Source: DATGZX01 sp035296965 (GTDB lineage: Bacteria; Planctomycetota; Planctomycetia; Gemmatales; Gemmataceae). From it: 45,056 nt of DNA. The notes under the pieces were generated by a model. The model saw nothing but the letters and a program-made list of their open reading frames with translations. It was not told where the DNA came from and did not search any database. The stretch is from contig DATGZX010000155.1 of NCBI GenBank assembly GCA_035296965.1, positions 1 through 45,056 on the forward strand. Direction: 5' to 3'. Position 1 is the first letter of the stretch; every line of letters starts with the position of its first letter. This document shows, piece after piece, positions 17,338 through 26,900 of this stretch. The position numbers and the translations under genes were made by a program.

Positions 17338-19474
17338 GGCGAGCCCGAGCGCGCATCCACTCCTCGCCGACACATGCGCTCTGATGATTCGAGGGAAGAT
17401 CCCCAATTTCTTCCGCCTCTACTTGAATCCCTATGTCGTCCAGGCATGTTATTGCCTGAGCAAGTACGTGTTGGACACCTGGCAGCAGCCTGCGTCGACC
17501 CAGCCTCTCTATCAAAGTTTCCTGGCGAACAGCTTCGATGAGGCTCTGAGTGGCGCGATCAAGCTGGCCCGGTACTGCAGCAACCTGGAACGACGTTCCA
17601 CGGCCGGTCTCCTGGTCGATCCCAGCGGACGATTACGCAACTTTGCTTTAGTTTCGCTCGACGGCCAAGGAACGATTCAATTCATCCCCGGGCTGCACGA
17701 TGCGCTCGGTGACAGCTTGGATCCGGATGCCGTTGTCCATTCTGGCCGGCGTTTTGGTCTGGTCGTTCTGGTCGCGTCACCGGAACTGTTCCGGTATGGC
17801 AAGCTTGATGCCTTGCGCACCCTGATCCACGAGCATTCACCCCTGGTCATCACCTGCGTAGATCGACAGAGCCTTACAGCCTGCCAACAAGAGTCAGCCG
17901 GCCTTGCCAGCGAATTGCCCCCGGATATTGTCGTTTTCGACGAGTCTTTTGTGCATCATGAGGTTCCGTTTGCTGCTTTTACAGCCAAAAAGTCTCTCTA
18001 TGATCACTGGAACAAGATCGGACAGGGTGCATTTCACTCGACCACTTTCCAACCCAATACGATCTCGAGCCTTCACTTCATGAGGTGCTTGGAAGAGGCA
18101 GACCCTGAATTCCACGCGATGCATAAATCGATGTTGGAGAAGATCCTCCGGGAGTCGGTCTGCTGCACGTCGCTGCTGGGTTCCTTGTACAGCCCTTTTC
18201 TAGCAAAGACCATCGCCACGCTAGCATTGGATAACGTACAGGCTGAGGCGTCCGGTCATTATGTAACCGTCGAGAAACGGAAGATCTTTGACGGCGTAGC
18301 AGGTATCGCATGTAGTATCCGCGGGCACAATCCAGAGACATATGTTCCCGAGATCGAAGGTCTGGGCAACATCGGGCAATGTCATGAAGCCCTGGCCGAC
18401 CGACTCAGGGAATTGACGGGCCTACCGCACATGCTTCCTGCCGTAAGCGGTGCGTCTGCCGCGGAAAATGCGCTGAAGGCCGCCCTGGTTGCACAACATC
18501 CACGCCGGTTCGTCTTGGCGTTTCAAGGCGGCTTCGGCGGCAAGACATTGCTTGCTCTTGCTGGCACGGCCAAGGCGTTCTACAAGTCGCATCTCGAGCC
18601 TCTTTACGAAGATGTTTTGTACATCGACCCCTTCTGCAGCAACGTGCTCGAAGAACTTGAAACGACGCTAGAGAAATATCAAGTCGCCGTGGTCCAAATT
18701 GAGTTAATCCAAGCAGTCGGCGGCGTTAGGCCGATCCCGGCCCATGTTCTGAAATACTTGGCAGACAACCGGCAACGATTCGGTTACTTACTGTTTGTCG
18801 ATGAGGTGCAGACAGGCATGTACCGTACGGGGCCCTTCATTCTGTCGCAAGAGCTGGGACTCACGCCGGACATTCTCACGCTTGGCAAAGGCGTGTCGGA
18901 CATGATGTTTCCGTTTTCGCTCACTCTACTTTCGGGAGAGGTGCAAGAACGGCTGGACAAAAGGTTGCCCGAATGGACGACAGACGTACGCAACAAATTT
19001 GGATACGAATGGGGCTACAAGACAGTCCTCAATACGCTGGTCCGGGCCCGAGAATGGAGGCTGCCGGAGAAGGTGGTCGAAGCCGGCCAACTGTTCTCGA
19101 AGCTTCTGTCCGAGCGCCTTGCCGACTCCAAGGTCGTGCGCGACATCAGAGTTCACGGTTTGCTGATCGCCATTGAGCTAGATACGACCGGCTGGCCCCG
19201 CCGCTGGTTCAAGAAGCGGCTCTCCTCTTTCTACCTCTTGAGCATGCTGAATCATCGCCCCTTCCCGCTGCTCATTGGCTACTGCCAGTATGAGCCGCAT
19301 GTGCTTAAGCTGACGCCGCCACTATCGATTACGCCGGATGAAATTCGCCAGGTATGTGAGACGATTGAGACCGTATTGAATCGCCCGTTTTACAAGGTGC
19401 TTGCCACTGCACTGAGTACCTTGGCGAGAAGAGCAGCGAATCGATTACGTAAGCGTGAGAGCCTATCCGAATAA
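17300..19474 (+). CDS. Double-domain class III aminotransferase, N-terminal copy degenerate
   Basis: This 724-residue protein appears to contain two fold-type I PLP domains. The C-terminal one (about 335-715) is a normal class III aminotransferase: FVDEVQTGMYRTG (Asp501), DILTLGKGVSD with the PLP lysine Lys530, and ENALKAALVAQHPRRFVLAFQ earlier. The N-terminal one (about 60-330) has a matching but altered set: VVFDESFVHHEVPFAAFTAKK (Asp214, Lys230/231) and FHSTTFQPNTISSLHFMRCLEE, which mirrors the family's H.T..GNP region. The Asp-to-Lys spacing is 16 instead of 29, so that half is probably structural or binds another ligand. GTG 17300 is supported by AAGGAG seven bases upstream, and it overlaps the previous gene by 38 bases. 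The role is probably amino-group transfer to a keto-lipid or sugar made by the upstream oxidases. Confidence 0.85.
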   Translation: MRSNLTAASTACEASPSAHPLLADTCALMIRGKIPNFFRLYLNPYVVQACYCLSKYVLDTWQQPASTQPLYQSFLANSFDEALSGAIKLARYCSNLERRSTAGLLVDPSGRLRNFALVSLDGQGTIQFIPGLHDALGDSLDPDAVVHSGRRFGLVVLVASPELFRYGKLDALRTLIHEHSPLVITCVDRQSLTACQQESAGLASELPPDIVVFDESFVHHEVPFAAFTAKKSLYDHWNKIGQGAFHSTTFQPNTISSLHFMRCLEEADPEFHAMHKSMLEKILRESVCCTSLLGSLYSPFLAKTIATLALDNVQAEASGHYVTVEKRKIFDGVAGIACSIRGHNPETYVPEIEGLGNIGQCHEALADRLRELTGLPHMLPAVSGASAAENALKAALVAQHPRRFVLAFQGGFGGKTLLALAGTAKAFYKSHLEPLYEDVLYIDPFCSNVLEELETTLEKYQVAVVQIELIQAVGGVRPIPAHVLKYLADNRQRFGYLLFVDEVQTGMYRTGPFILSQELGLTPDILTLGKGVSDMMFPFSLTLLSGEVQERLDKRLPEWTTDVRNKFGYEWGYKTVLNTLVRAREWRLPEKVVEAGQLFSKLLSERLADSKVVRDIRVHGLLIAIELDTTGWPRRWFKKRLSSFYLLSMLNHRPFPLLIGYCQYEPHVLKLTPPLSITPDEIRQVCETIETVLNRPFYKVLATALSTLARRAANRLRKRESLSE

Positions 19475-19525
19475 CGGGGACAGGACCTCTAATTCAAAGG
19501 TCCTGTCCCCGTTATTCGGATAGGC
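19461..19525. repeat. Perfect 28-bp inverted repeat over the aminotransferase stop
   Basis: Positions 19461-19488 and 19498-19525 are exact reverse complements around the 9-base spacer CTAATTCAA. The left arm contains the aminotransferase stop codon (TAA 19472-19474). The core GGGGACAGGACCT resembles REP-type palindromes that spread with RAYT transposases, but no such gene is near. As RNA it would form a very stable hairpin that could protect the upstream mRNA or reduce read-through into the next gene. No T-tract follows. Confidence 0.92.
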
Positions 19526-19542
19526 TTTGAGGAGAATGAGTC

Positions 19543-20028
19543 ATGAACCTACTCAGGATCAACTTTCAGGAGTTGTATGAGCGGCATCTGTGCCGTCATT
19601 CCCAATTTGGGATCAACGTGATCCACCTCGCTGCATTTGCGGTTACATACCTGGCCCTATTCAGCTTGGTTGCCATTCTCGTGGATAAGCAGCCACTGCT
19701 ATTGCTGGCAATTCCAGTGCCCTACTTTGTGGCCTTGGCGTTCAACATCCCTGTGCGCGTCCTGGTCGCCAGTCTCGTCTTTGTGGCGCTGTTCTTCTGG
19801 TTTTTCTTCTCTGTGCCGTTGCTGCCGTTTTGGGTCTACCTTGTGGCGATCGTGCTGGCTCACCAGGTCCAGAACTGGAGCCATAAATGGTACTCCGTTG
19901 AAAAGGACATGACCGAATTCAACAAGAAGTACAAGAAGGGCCCGCTGCTTTTCGTGCTGCTGTTGCTCTACGAACTGCCCATCTTGCTGAACTACCTGGT
20001 CTTCGGTCGGAAGAACTGGGCCACTTGA
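19543..20028 (+). CDS. Polytopic membrane protein, DUF962/Mpo1-like
   Basis: This 161-residue protein has four or five hydrophobic helices (about 24-48, 50-72, 73-110 as a double span, and 133-154). His-rich loops flank them: YERHLCRHSQFGINVIH near the N terminus and AHQVQNWSHKWYSVEKD after the middle helices. The size and spacing (H..N..H, then H....SHK.YS.EKD) recall the DUF962 family, which includes yeast Mpo1, an iron-dependent enzyme of 2-hydroxy fatty acid alpha-oxidation in sphingoid breakdown. The match is by pattern only. ATG 19543 follows GGAG (TTTGAGGAGAATGAGTC) and the gene sits directly after the 28-bp palindrome. Its place between the aminotransferase and acyltransferase fits a lipid role. 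Confidence 0.6.
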   Translation: MNLLRINFQELYERHLCRHSQFGINVIHLAAFAVTYLALFSLVAILVDKQPLLLLAIPVPYFVALAFNIPVRVLVASLVFVALFFWFFFSVPLLPFWVYLVAIVLAHQVQNWSHKWYSVEKDMTEFNKKYKKGPLLFVLLLLYELPILLNYLVFGRKNWAT

Positions 20029-20226
20029 CTATTCCCCAATTCCTGGATGCCGCTGGCATCAGGTTCTTGGGTGGCACACTCCGAGCGAAAGCGAAACGCA
20101 TCATGAACTATCGCTAGCCAGGTTTTCCCGTCGAACGCAGGAGCGACATGCACGGAGTAGCGTGCAGGAGGCATTGATCGGGTAGGGCCAGGTCGTCATT
20201 GTTCACCCAAGGTACGATGCTCTTCG

Positions 20227-21513
20227 TTGCTTAACTGGTTGGAGTTGCTGGTGATCGAGCGTTACTTCACCAAGCCGTACCGCTTCATTCCACCGTATCG
20301 CAGTACTTGGTGGTGCCGTCTAGCTGCGCCGCTGCTGCCTCTCTATCTGCGCCAATTGCTGCGCATTGCCCGCTGGAAATTCGAGGGAATCGACGCCTTG
20401 CGTGCATCGCTCGCGCAGGGCGCTGGCATCCTACTGACGGCCAATCATTGCCGTCGAGCAGACCCCCTCGTTATCAGTCTGTTAGGCATCCATTTGAGAC
20501 AATTCTTCTACTACACAGTCGCTTACCACCAGTTCAAGCAGAGCCGGTTAATGGGCTGGCTCATGCATCGGCTGGGCGGCTACAGCCTTTGGCGCGAGGG
20601 CATGGACCGGGAGAGCCTGCGCATGAGCATCCGCTTGCTGAGCGAGGCTGAGCGGCCCATCGTCTTATTTCCGGAGGGCACCTGGTTCCGGCAAAACGAC
20701 CGTCTCGGGCCGCTCCAGGAAGGAGCCACTCTCATTCTTCGTCAGGCGGCGCGGCTGGGCCAGCGCCCCGTAGTCGTTCACCCTCTCGCCATCAAATACT
20801 GGCTTCTGGAGGACCCTCGCCCAGCCCTTCATCGCCGCCTGGAGGCTCTCGAGTCCCGGCTTAGCTGGTCGCCGCAGGCTGACATCGGCCTGGTTGCCCG
20901 CATTGAAAAACTGGCTTCAGCATTGCTCGCCATCAAGGAATGTGAGCTTTGGAGTATTGCTCAAACCGGGACCCTTGACGAGCGTATTCAGCGTCTCGCG
21001 GACGCGCACGTCAGCATGCAGGAGGTGGTTCTTTTCGGAAAAGCATCGGACGGCTGGATGCTCAAACGCATCCGCCGATTGCGCCAGATCCTGGTGCGCC
21101 AGTTAGTGGAGGAGACCGACGCCAAGAAGATCATGGACGCTCGCCACGCGCTCCACCTTTTGGTTTTTTGCGAAAACGTCAGTGCCAACTCGCACGATTA
21201 TCTGCGCGAAAGGCCGAGCTTCGAACGCCTTACGGAGACCGTGCTGCGCATCGAAGAGACGTTGCACGACGACATCGAGACCGCTGTCGCTCCCGTGGGA
21301 GTCACCTTGGCTGTGGGGCCCGCCATTGAGATACACAAATTTCCAGCCACGCGCAAGCCGGGCTCGGACCCACTGTTGAAAGAGATCGCCTGTGGTATTC
21401 AGGGACTGCTGGACCGCATGCTTGCCAGCGGTCCACCGCCCGAATGGGGCTGCCCTCCGCCTATCGAGAAAGCCTCAGCGGCATGGAGCGCCCGGTCAAC
21501 AGTCCCGGAGTGA
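20227..21513 (+). CDS. PlsC-type 1-acylglycerol-3-phosphate acyltransferase with C-terminal extension
   Basis: This 428-residue membrane-associated protein transfers an acyl chain to a lysolipid-like acceptor. The N-terminal half shows the catalytic block NHCRRAD (His74, Asp79; H-x4-D) and the acceptor-binding block LFPEGTWF (Pro149-Glu150-Gly151-Thr152), both standard for PlsC. It is nearly twice the length of ordinary PlsC. The C-terminal 200 residues or so are a mixed helical region with no motif I recognise. The start is uncertain: TTG 20227 opens the frame and GTG 20251 is a good alternative, with the hydrophobic MLNWLELLV segment between them. About 200 bases separate it from the previous gene, so it may have its own promoter although it lies in the same direction. 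Confidence 0.88.
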   Translation: MLNWLELLVIERYFTKPYRFIPPYRSTWWCRLAAPLLPLYLRQLLRIARWKFEGIDALRASLAQGAGILLTANHCRRADPLVISLLGIHLRQFFYYTVAYHQFKQSRLMGWLMHRLGGYSLWREGMDRESLRMSIRLLSEAERPIVLFPEGTWFRQNDRLGPLQEGATLILRQAARLGQRPVVVHPLAIKYWLLEDPRPALHRRLEALESRLSWSPQADIGLVARIEKLASALLAIKECELWSIAQTGTLDERIQRLADAHVSMQEVVLFGKASDGWMLKRIRRLRQILVRQLVEETDAKKIMDARHALHLLVFCENVSANSHDYLRERPSFERLTETVLRIEETLHDDIETAVAPVGVTLAVGPAIEIHKFPATRKPGSDPLLKEIACGIQGLLDRMLASGPPPEWGCPPPIEKASAAWSARSTVPE

Positions 21514-21724
21514 CGTGCCTCTGTGCAATTAATGGCCTCCACCCGAGGGCCGTGTCGACCGCCCAATCCCAATCTTCGCCCGAGGCTCAAGCCATCCAGA
21601 AAGTCGACGGTTCCAGCAGCGGACGAATATCCGGAGCTGGGGCTGTCAAGACGCCAGCTCTTTCCTGATGGTGGTTGCCTGCCAGGTCGCGAGGTTGGGA
21701 GACCGCAGGAAAGGAGAAACGACG

Positions 21725-22162
21725 ATGAAGCTCACCGACATCACCGTCACACGCACGATTCCGGCGCCGGCTGATAAGGTCTTCGACGTCTGGCTCGATC
21801 CGAAGAGCCCAGGGGGCCCGTGGTTCGGCGCGGACCGTGTTATTCTCAACCCGGTTGTCGATGGGTTGTTCTATCATGCCGTGAAGCATGAAGGGCGGAC
21901 GTGGCCGCATTACGGGCGATTCCTGCAGATCGACGGCCCTCGCCTTGTCGAATACACATGGGTGTCCGAGGCAACCAAGGGGGTCGAGACGGTCGTCCTT
22001 TTCACGCTGGAATCAAAAGGGAACCAAACGGAAGTAACGCTTCGCCACTCGGGTGTGCCAGATGACGACATCGGACGGCAGCACAAGGAGGGCTGGACGT
22101 GGGTTCTGTCTATGCTCGGCGAACGATTCAGCTCACGCCAGCCGGCGCCGCCATCATCATGA
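21725..22162 (+). CDS. AHSA1/SRPBCC (START-like) protein
   Basis: This 145-residue helix-grip protein starts MKLTDITVTRTIPAPADKVFDVWLDP and carries FGADRVILNPVVDG, YGRFLQIDGPRLVEYTWVS and VTLRHSGVPDDDIGRQHKEGW. These are the usual blocks of the AHSA1 (activator of Hsp90 ATPase homology 1-like) family. Members bind hydrophobic ligands; many bacterial copies pair with ArsR regulators, but this one stands alone. ATG 21725 is preferred over upstream in-frame starts because of AAAGGAGAAACGACG directly before it. Confidence 0.88.
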   Translation: MKLTDITVTRTIPAPADKVFDVWLDPKSPGGPWFGADRVILNPVVDGLFYHAVKHEGRTWPHYGRFLQIDGPRLVEYTWVSEATKGVETVVLFTLESKGNQTEVTLRHSGVPDDDIGRQHKEGWTWVLSMLGERFSSRQPAPPSS

Positions 22163-22233
22163 CCCAGTGATCGCGCCACTCGCTGGAGGCCTGTTTTGAC
22201 GTGGTCTCCTGACCGCGCCACTCGTTTTGACCG

Positions 22234-22260
22234 GAGGTCTCCTTCCGCTCGGGAGACCTC
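22234..22260. repeat. Short hairpin of the GGTCTCC/GGAGACC type
   Basis: GAGGTCTCC (22234-22242) and GGAGACCTC (22252-22260) form a perfect 9-bp stem around a 9-base loop. It is preceded by GTGGTCTCCTGACCGCGCC, which resembles the dispersed repeat found at 28.5, 29.4, 32.3 and 33.3 kb. Confidence 0.7.
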
Positions 22261-22276
22261 TGGCCGGCGTGCGCGC

Positions 22277-22318
22277 ATGGGGTTCAGGAGGTCGTTGGTT
22301 CGAATCCAGTCGCCTCGA
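22277..22318 (+). tRNA. Second tRNA-Pro(GGG)-like 3' half (remnant)
   Basis: It shares ATGGGGTTCAGGAGGTCG with the remnant at 4020 and continues GTTGG-TTCGAAT-CCAGT (paired T arm), CGCCTCG and A. The T stem differs from the first copy at both sides in a compensating way, so it derives from a different functional tRNA. The 5' strand of the anticodon stem, the D arm and the 5' acceptor strand are absent. The minus-strand spurious peptide RLDSNQRPPEP reads across it. Confidence 0.6.
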
Positions 22319-22327
22319 CTTTTTCCA

Positions 22328-22363
22328 AAGAAGCCCTTCGACCAGCAGTTCGAAGGGCTTCTT
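22328..22363 (+). terminator. Hairpin after second tRNA-like remnant
   Basis: A perfect 14-bp stem (AAGAAGCCCTTCGA with TCGAAGGGCTTCTT, 8-base loop) lies 9 bases after the tRNA-like 3' end and is followed by CTTCATTT. It is probably the former tRNA terminator; the T-run is weak. Confidence 0.65.
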
Positions 22364-22476
22364 CTTCATTTACCAGCGCTTGTCGCACGTCGAGGCGAGT
22401 TCAATCCGCTCCGATCGGGAGGAGGGGTATTCTCGCGCGTTTGGCGTAACCCGCAGTTGGTCGAGTTCGCGGCAAT

Positions 22477-23931
22477 TCACGCCAGTATCTCCTTCAGCAG
22501 CCGCGCCGGCTCGACTCCCGTCAGACGGGCGTCCAGGCCCTGGAACTTGACGCTGAAGCGCTCGTGTTCAATGCCCAGCAGATGCAGCATCGTGGCGTGC
22601 AAGTCGCGAATGTTGACGCCGCTGTCATTGACGACGTTGTAACTGAAATCGTCCGTTTCGCCGAGGGTGAGGCCGCCCTTGATACCGGCGCCGCACAACC
22701 AGATCGTGAAACAGCGTGGGTGATGGTCCCGGCCATAGTCCGTGGCGGTAAGCGTTCCCTGCGAGTAGACTGTTCGGCCGAATTCGCCACCCCAGACGAT
22801 GAGCGTGTCCTTGAGTAGGCCGCGCTCTCGCAGATCGTTGATCAGGGCTACGGTCGGTTGATCCGTGTCCTGGCACTGGCCGCGGATCGCCTTGGGCAAA
22901 TTAAAGTGGTGGTCCCAGCCCATGTGGAAAAGCTGGACGAACCTGACGCCGCGCTCCGCCAAGCGGCGGGCCAGCAGGCAATTAGCGGCATAGGTTCCCT
23001 TTTTGTGGACGTTGGGGCCGTAGCTGTCCAGAACGTGCTTCGGTTCCTTGCTCATGTCCGTAAGCTCGGGGACCGACGCCTGCATGTGGAACGCCATTTC
23101 GTATTGGGCGATGCGGGTGGCGATTTCCGGATCGTGGACGCGGGCTTGCTTTTCTTCATTGAGCTGGCGCAGCTCGTCGAGCATTTCGCGGCGCATGTCG
23201 CGATCCACGCCAGGCGGGTCGGAGAGATAAAGCACTGGCTCGCCTGTGTTGCGAAACCTTACCCCCTGGAACTTCGACGGTAGAAAGCCGCTTCCCCAGA
23301 GACGGTCATAGAGCGGCTGGTCATCGGTTCGGCCGGTTCCTTTCGAAGTGAGCACCACATAAGTCGGCAGACTCTCGTTTTCGCTCCCCAGGCCATAGGC
23401 TACCCACGCTCCCATGCTCGGCAACCCAGAAAGCTGCCGGCCGGTCTGGAAGAACGTGATCGCGGGATCGTGGTTGATCGCCTCGGTCTGCAAGGTTTTG
23501 ATGAAGGCGATGTCGTCGACCAGCGTGGCGGTACGGGGCAGAAGCTCACTTAGCCAGGCGCCGCACTTGCCGTGTCGTGCAAACTTGAAGATCGAAGGCG
23601 CCACGGGGAACGAGGCCTGCCCGGAAGTCATGGTCGTGAGCCTCTGTCCCCGACGAATCGAATCGGGCAAGTTCTTGCCGCGGAACTTCTCCAGCTCCGG
23701 CTTGTAATCGAACAGATCCATTTGCGCTGGGGCACCAGACTGGAACAAATAGATCACGCGCTTGGCCTTGGGGGCGAAGTTGGGCAAGCCCGGCAGTCCA
23801 CCGGCCGCTTTCATGCCTTGCCCCGCTGCAACCTCGCGGGCAAGTAGTGACCCCAGCGCCGCCAGTCCCAGTCCGGCCGCAGAACGTGTTAGAAACGTGC
23901 GGCGGTTCACGGCGTCTATAAATGCGCGCAT
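22477..23931 (-). CDS. DUF1501 family protein with Tat signal
   Basis: This 484-residue exported protein belongs to a family greatly expanded in planctomycetes. The N terminus has a twin-arginine signal (NRRTFLTRSAAGLGLAALG), so it is folded before export. The body is sulfatase-like in fold: KRVIYLFQSGAPAQMDLFDY, FVQLFHMGWDHHFNLP and VWGGEFGRTVYSQG with TDYGRDHHPRCFTIW carry the conserved His/Asp/Gly clusters. ATG 23931 is chosen instead of ATG 23961 because AAGGA lies eight bases upstream and the start then falls just after the stop of the DUF1553 gene (4-base gap). The pair is a classic planctomycete operon; its biochemical role is not established. Confidence 0.92.
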   Translation of the reverse strand: MRAFIDAVNRRTFLTRSAAGLGLAALGSLLAREVAAGQGMKAAGGLPGLPNFAPKAKRVIYLFQSGAPAQMDLFDYKPELEKFRGKNLPDSIRRGQRLTTMTSGQASFPVAPSIFKFARHGKCGAWLSELLPRTATLVDDIAFIKTLQTEAINHDPAITFFQTGRQLSGLPSMGAWVAYGLGSENESLPTYVVLTSKGTGRTDDQPLYDRLWGSGFLPSKFQGVRFRNTGEPVLYLSDPPGVDRDMRREMLDELRQLNEEKQARVHDPEIATRIAQYEMAFHMQASVPELTDMSKEPKHVLDSYGPNVHKKGTYAANCLLARRLAERGVRFVQLFHMGWDHHFNLPKAIRGQCQDTDQPTVALINDLRERGLLKDTLIVWGGEFGRTVYSQGTLTATDYGRDHHPRCFTIWLCGAGIKGGLTLGETDDFSYNVVNDSGVNIRDLHATMLHLLGIEHERFSVKFQGLDARLTGVEPARLLKEILA

Positions 23932-23935
23932 CGGG

Positions 23936-26900
23936 TTATTCCTTGGTAACGGTTTCGTCAAGATTCAGGATTACGCTTGCAGTTATCGTGTAGGCGGCCA
24001 GTTCAGCCACGTCGAGCTGCTGGCTCCGCTTTGCCTGGCCCACTCCAACCAGTTTGGCGGCGGCTTCGGGATTGGCGCAGTACTTCTGCAGACGTTTCGC
24101 CACTCCCGCAGCCAGCACCCGAGCTTCCTCGACCGAGGGCTCCCTGGCCATGGCGTGGCGGAAGGCGTAGGCAATGCGGGCTTCGGGCGTTTTGCCTCCT
24201 TCCTCCAGCATGTGCTGGGCGAGCACGCGCGCCGCCTCGACGAAGGTGATTTCGTTGAGAAGCGTGAGAGCTTGAAGGGGCGTATTCGTCCGCGATCGCC
24301 GCACGGTGCAGTATTCTCGGCTCGGCGAATCGAACAGCAGCATCTGCGGCGGGGCAGAAGTGCGTTTCCAAATGGTGTACATGCTGCGGCGATAGAGCCC
24401 GTCGTCAGTATCGTGCTTGTAATTGCGCAGATTGCCATAGACGTTCACTTCATCCCAAACGCCGTCGGGCTGGTACGGGCGCACGGATGGTCCGCCGATT
24501 CTCGGCACCAGTAGACCGGCCACGCTCAAGGCATTGTCGCGGATCAACTCGGCTTGCAGCCGGAAACGGGGGCCGCGGGCAAGTAGCCGATTTTCCGGAT
24601 CGCGTTCGAACAGCGCCGGCGTCACGACGGACGATTGCCGATACGTGTTACTCATGACGATCGTTTTCTGGAGCGCCTTCATGTCCCAGCCGAGGCGGAT
24701 GAACTCCGTCGCGAGCCAGTCGAGCAGCTCCGGGTGGCTGGGGAACTCGCCCTGCATCCCGAAGTTCTCACTGGATTTGACGATGCCGGTGCCGAAGAAC
24801 TTTTCCCACATGCGGTTGACCGCCACGCGCGCGGTGAGCGGATGCGCTGGATCCACTAACCAGCGCGCCAGTCCCAGGCGGTTGAGCGGCGCGCCTTCCG
24901 GCAGCGCGGGCAGAGCCGCGGGAAGCGCCATCGACACCTTGGGGCCCTTCTTGTTGTATTGGCCGCGATTGAGCAAAAAGCTGTCGCGCGGTTTGGACAT
25001 TTCTTGCATCACCATGACGGTTGGGATCGCCGCTTCATACTCTTTGCGGGCTTGCCTGGCAGTCGCCAGCTTCTTGTCGGCGGCCGTCACTTCGCCCGCG
25101 AAGTGACCCCGAAAGTAAGCAGCGATCTCGGCCCGTTGCTGGGAAGTTCGCTTGGCCGGCTCCACGGTGAGTCCCCTGGCGACCTCTTCCGGAAGGCCGG
25201 ATTGATCGCGCAGCTTGGGAACCACGGCATCGGTCACCGAAAGACGGAATCGGCCGATGACATGTTGATCGAGCGCCTCCGAGCGCAGGCGCAGCGCGAG
25301 CATCGCGCCGGCAGGTATCTCAATGGGCTTGTCGGGAATGAAGAGAGCCGAGCGCGGTACTCTCCGCGCGGGATCGTGCCCATTCAAGCCCCAACCCTTG
25401 TTCGGATTGCCGTCGAGTACCTGCTCGATGGTCCAGCCGTCCTGCGAATAGTCGGCTTTGGCCTGGATGAACTTGATCGGAATGGTGGTTGGCGGGCTGC
25501 CGGCCTTTGCTGTTCTCAGCTCTGCTTCAAAACCACTGAGGACGACGTTGCCGTTGCCGGCCCGGCCAAAACTCTTGGCTGCCAGCCTTTCATGGGGAAG
25601 CACGTCGAGGAGGACGCCGGTGATCCGGTTCAGGGGTGCCGGAGCCACAATCGTGTAAACATCGCGCGCGGGCTTCTTGCCGCTGGCCAGATAGGAACCA
25701 TCAGGCAATCGAGTCAGCTTAGCGCCGCCGGCCGACTGGACTTCGCAAGGATGCAGCATCACCCAAGGATCGCGGGCCTTGGCCAGCTTCGGCACGTACG
25801 CGCGCTCCCAGGCGGCTTGAAGCGCGGGGAGGAGTTTTTCTTTCTCCAAGACGCGTGCCTGCGCGTCCGCAACGGCCATGTCAAGCCCCTGCAAGCGCCT
25901 GATCTCATATGGCCGGGGCGCCTTCATGAAAGGGACCTGGTTTACCGGCCGCTCCTCGCCATTGCCTGCCTCGGGAACATTATTGAAGAACGCGAAGAGC
26001 TGATAGAACTCCTTCTGCGTGAAAGGATCGTATTTGTGGTCGTGACAGCGGGCGCAGCCCATCGTCAAACCCATCCAGACTTGCGACGTGGTGTCGACGC
26101 GATCCACCACGTTTTCCACCAGCCATTCCTCAGCAATGGTCCCGCCTTCGGTGTTGATGCGGTGATTGCGGTTGAAGCCGGTCGCGATTTTCTGCTCGAG
26201 CGTCGCGTTCGGCAGCAGGTCGCCGGCGAGTTGCTCGATCGTGAACCGGTCGAACGGCATGTTCTTGTTGAAGGCCTCGATGACCCAGTCGCGCCAACGC
26301 CACATGTAGCGTTCGAAATCGGCCTGGTAACCGTTGGAGTCGGCGTAGCGTGCCCCATCCAGCCATTGCATGGCCATGCGCTCGCCGTAATGCGGTGACT
26401 GCAACAGCGTGTCGACGAATCTCTCGTAGGCATCGGGCGCGCGGTCGTTGACGAACTTCTCGACGCAATCGGGGTCAGGCGGCAGCCCGACGAGGTCGAA
26501 GCTCAGCCGCCGAGCAAGCGTTCGGCGGTCGGCCTGCGCCGAAGGTTGCAACCCCTGCTGTTCCAGCTTGGCCAGGACAAAGCGGTCGATTGGATTGCGG
26601 ATCCACCGTTCGTTTATGACGGCCGGCGGCATTGGCCGCATCGGCGCAATAAAGGCCCAGTGGCCCGTGTACTCCGCGCCGGCATTGACCCACCGTTTCA
26701 GCAATTCCCTCTGTTGCGCCGTCAGCTTTTTCTTCGACTTGGCCGGCGGCATCCTCTCGTCCGGATCCTCGGAGAAGATTCGTTTGACGAGTTCGCTTTC
26801 GTCCGCTTTGCCGGGGACGATAGCACCTAACTTGACCGCAATGTCACGCTGATCCAAACGCAACTTGGCTTTGCGCGTGGCTGCGTCGGGTCCGTGGCAG

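Noticed and set aside
16339..17406. 355-codon minus-strand ORF opposite the FAD-oxidase fusion
   Set aside because: The plus strand is part of an overlapping operon with good ribosome binding sites; the antisense peptide has no motif.
22157..22369. Minus-strand ORF encoding RLDSNQRPPEP
   Set aside because: Same kind of tRNA shadow, over the second tRNA-like remnant.
23762..26398. Long plus-strand ORFs (250 and 479 codons) antisense to the DUF1553 gene
   Set aside because: The minus-strand frame has clear cytochrome and DUF1549/DUF1553 motifs; the antisense frames are GC-bias shadows.
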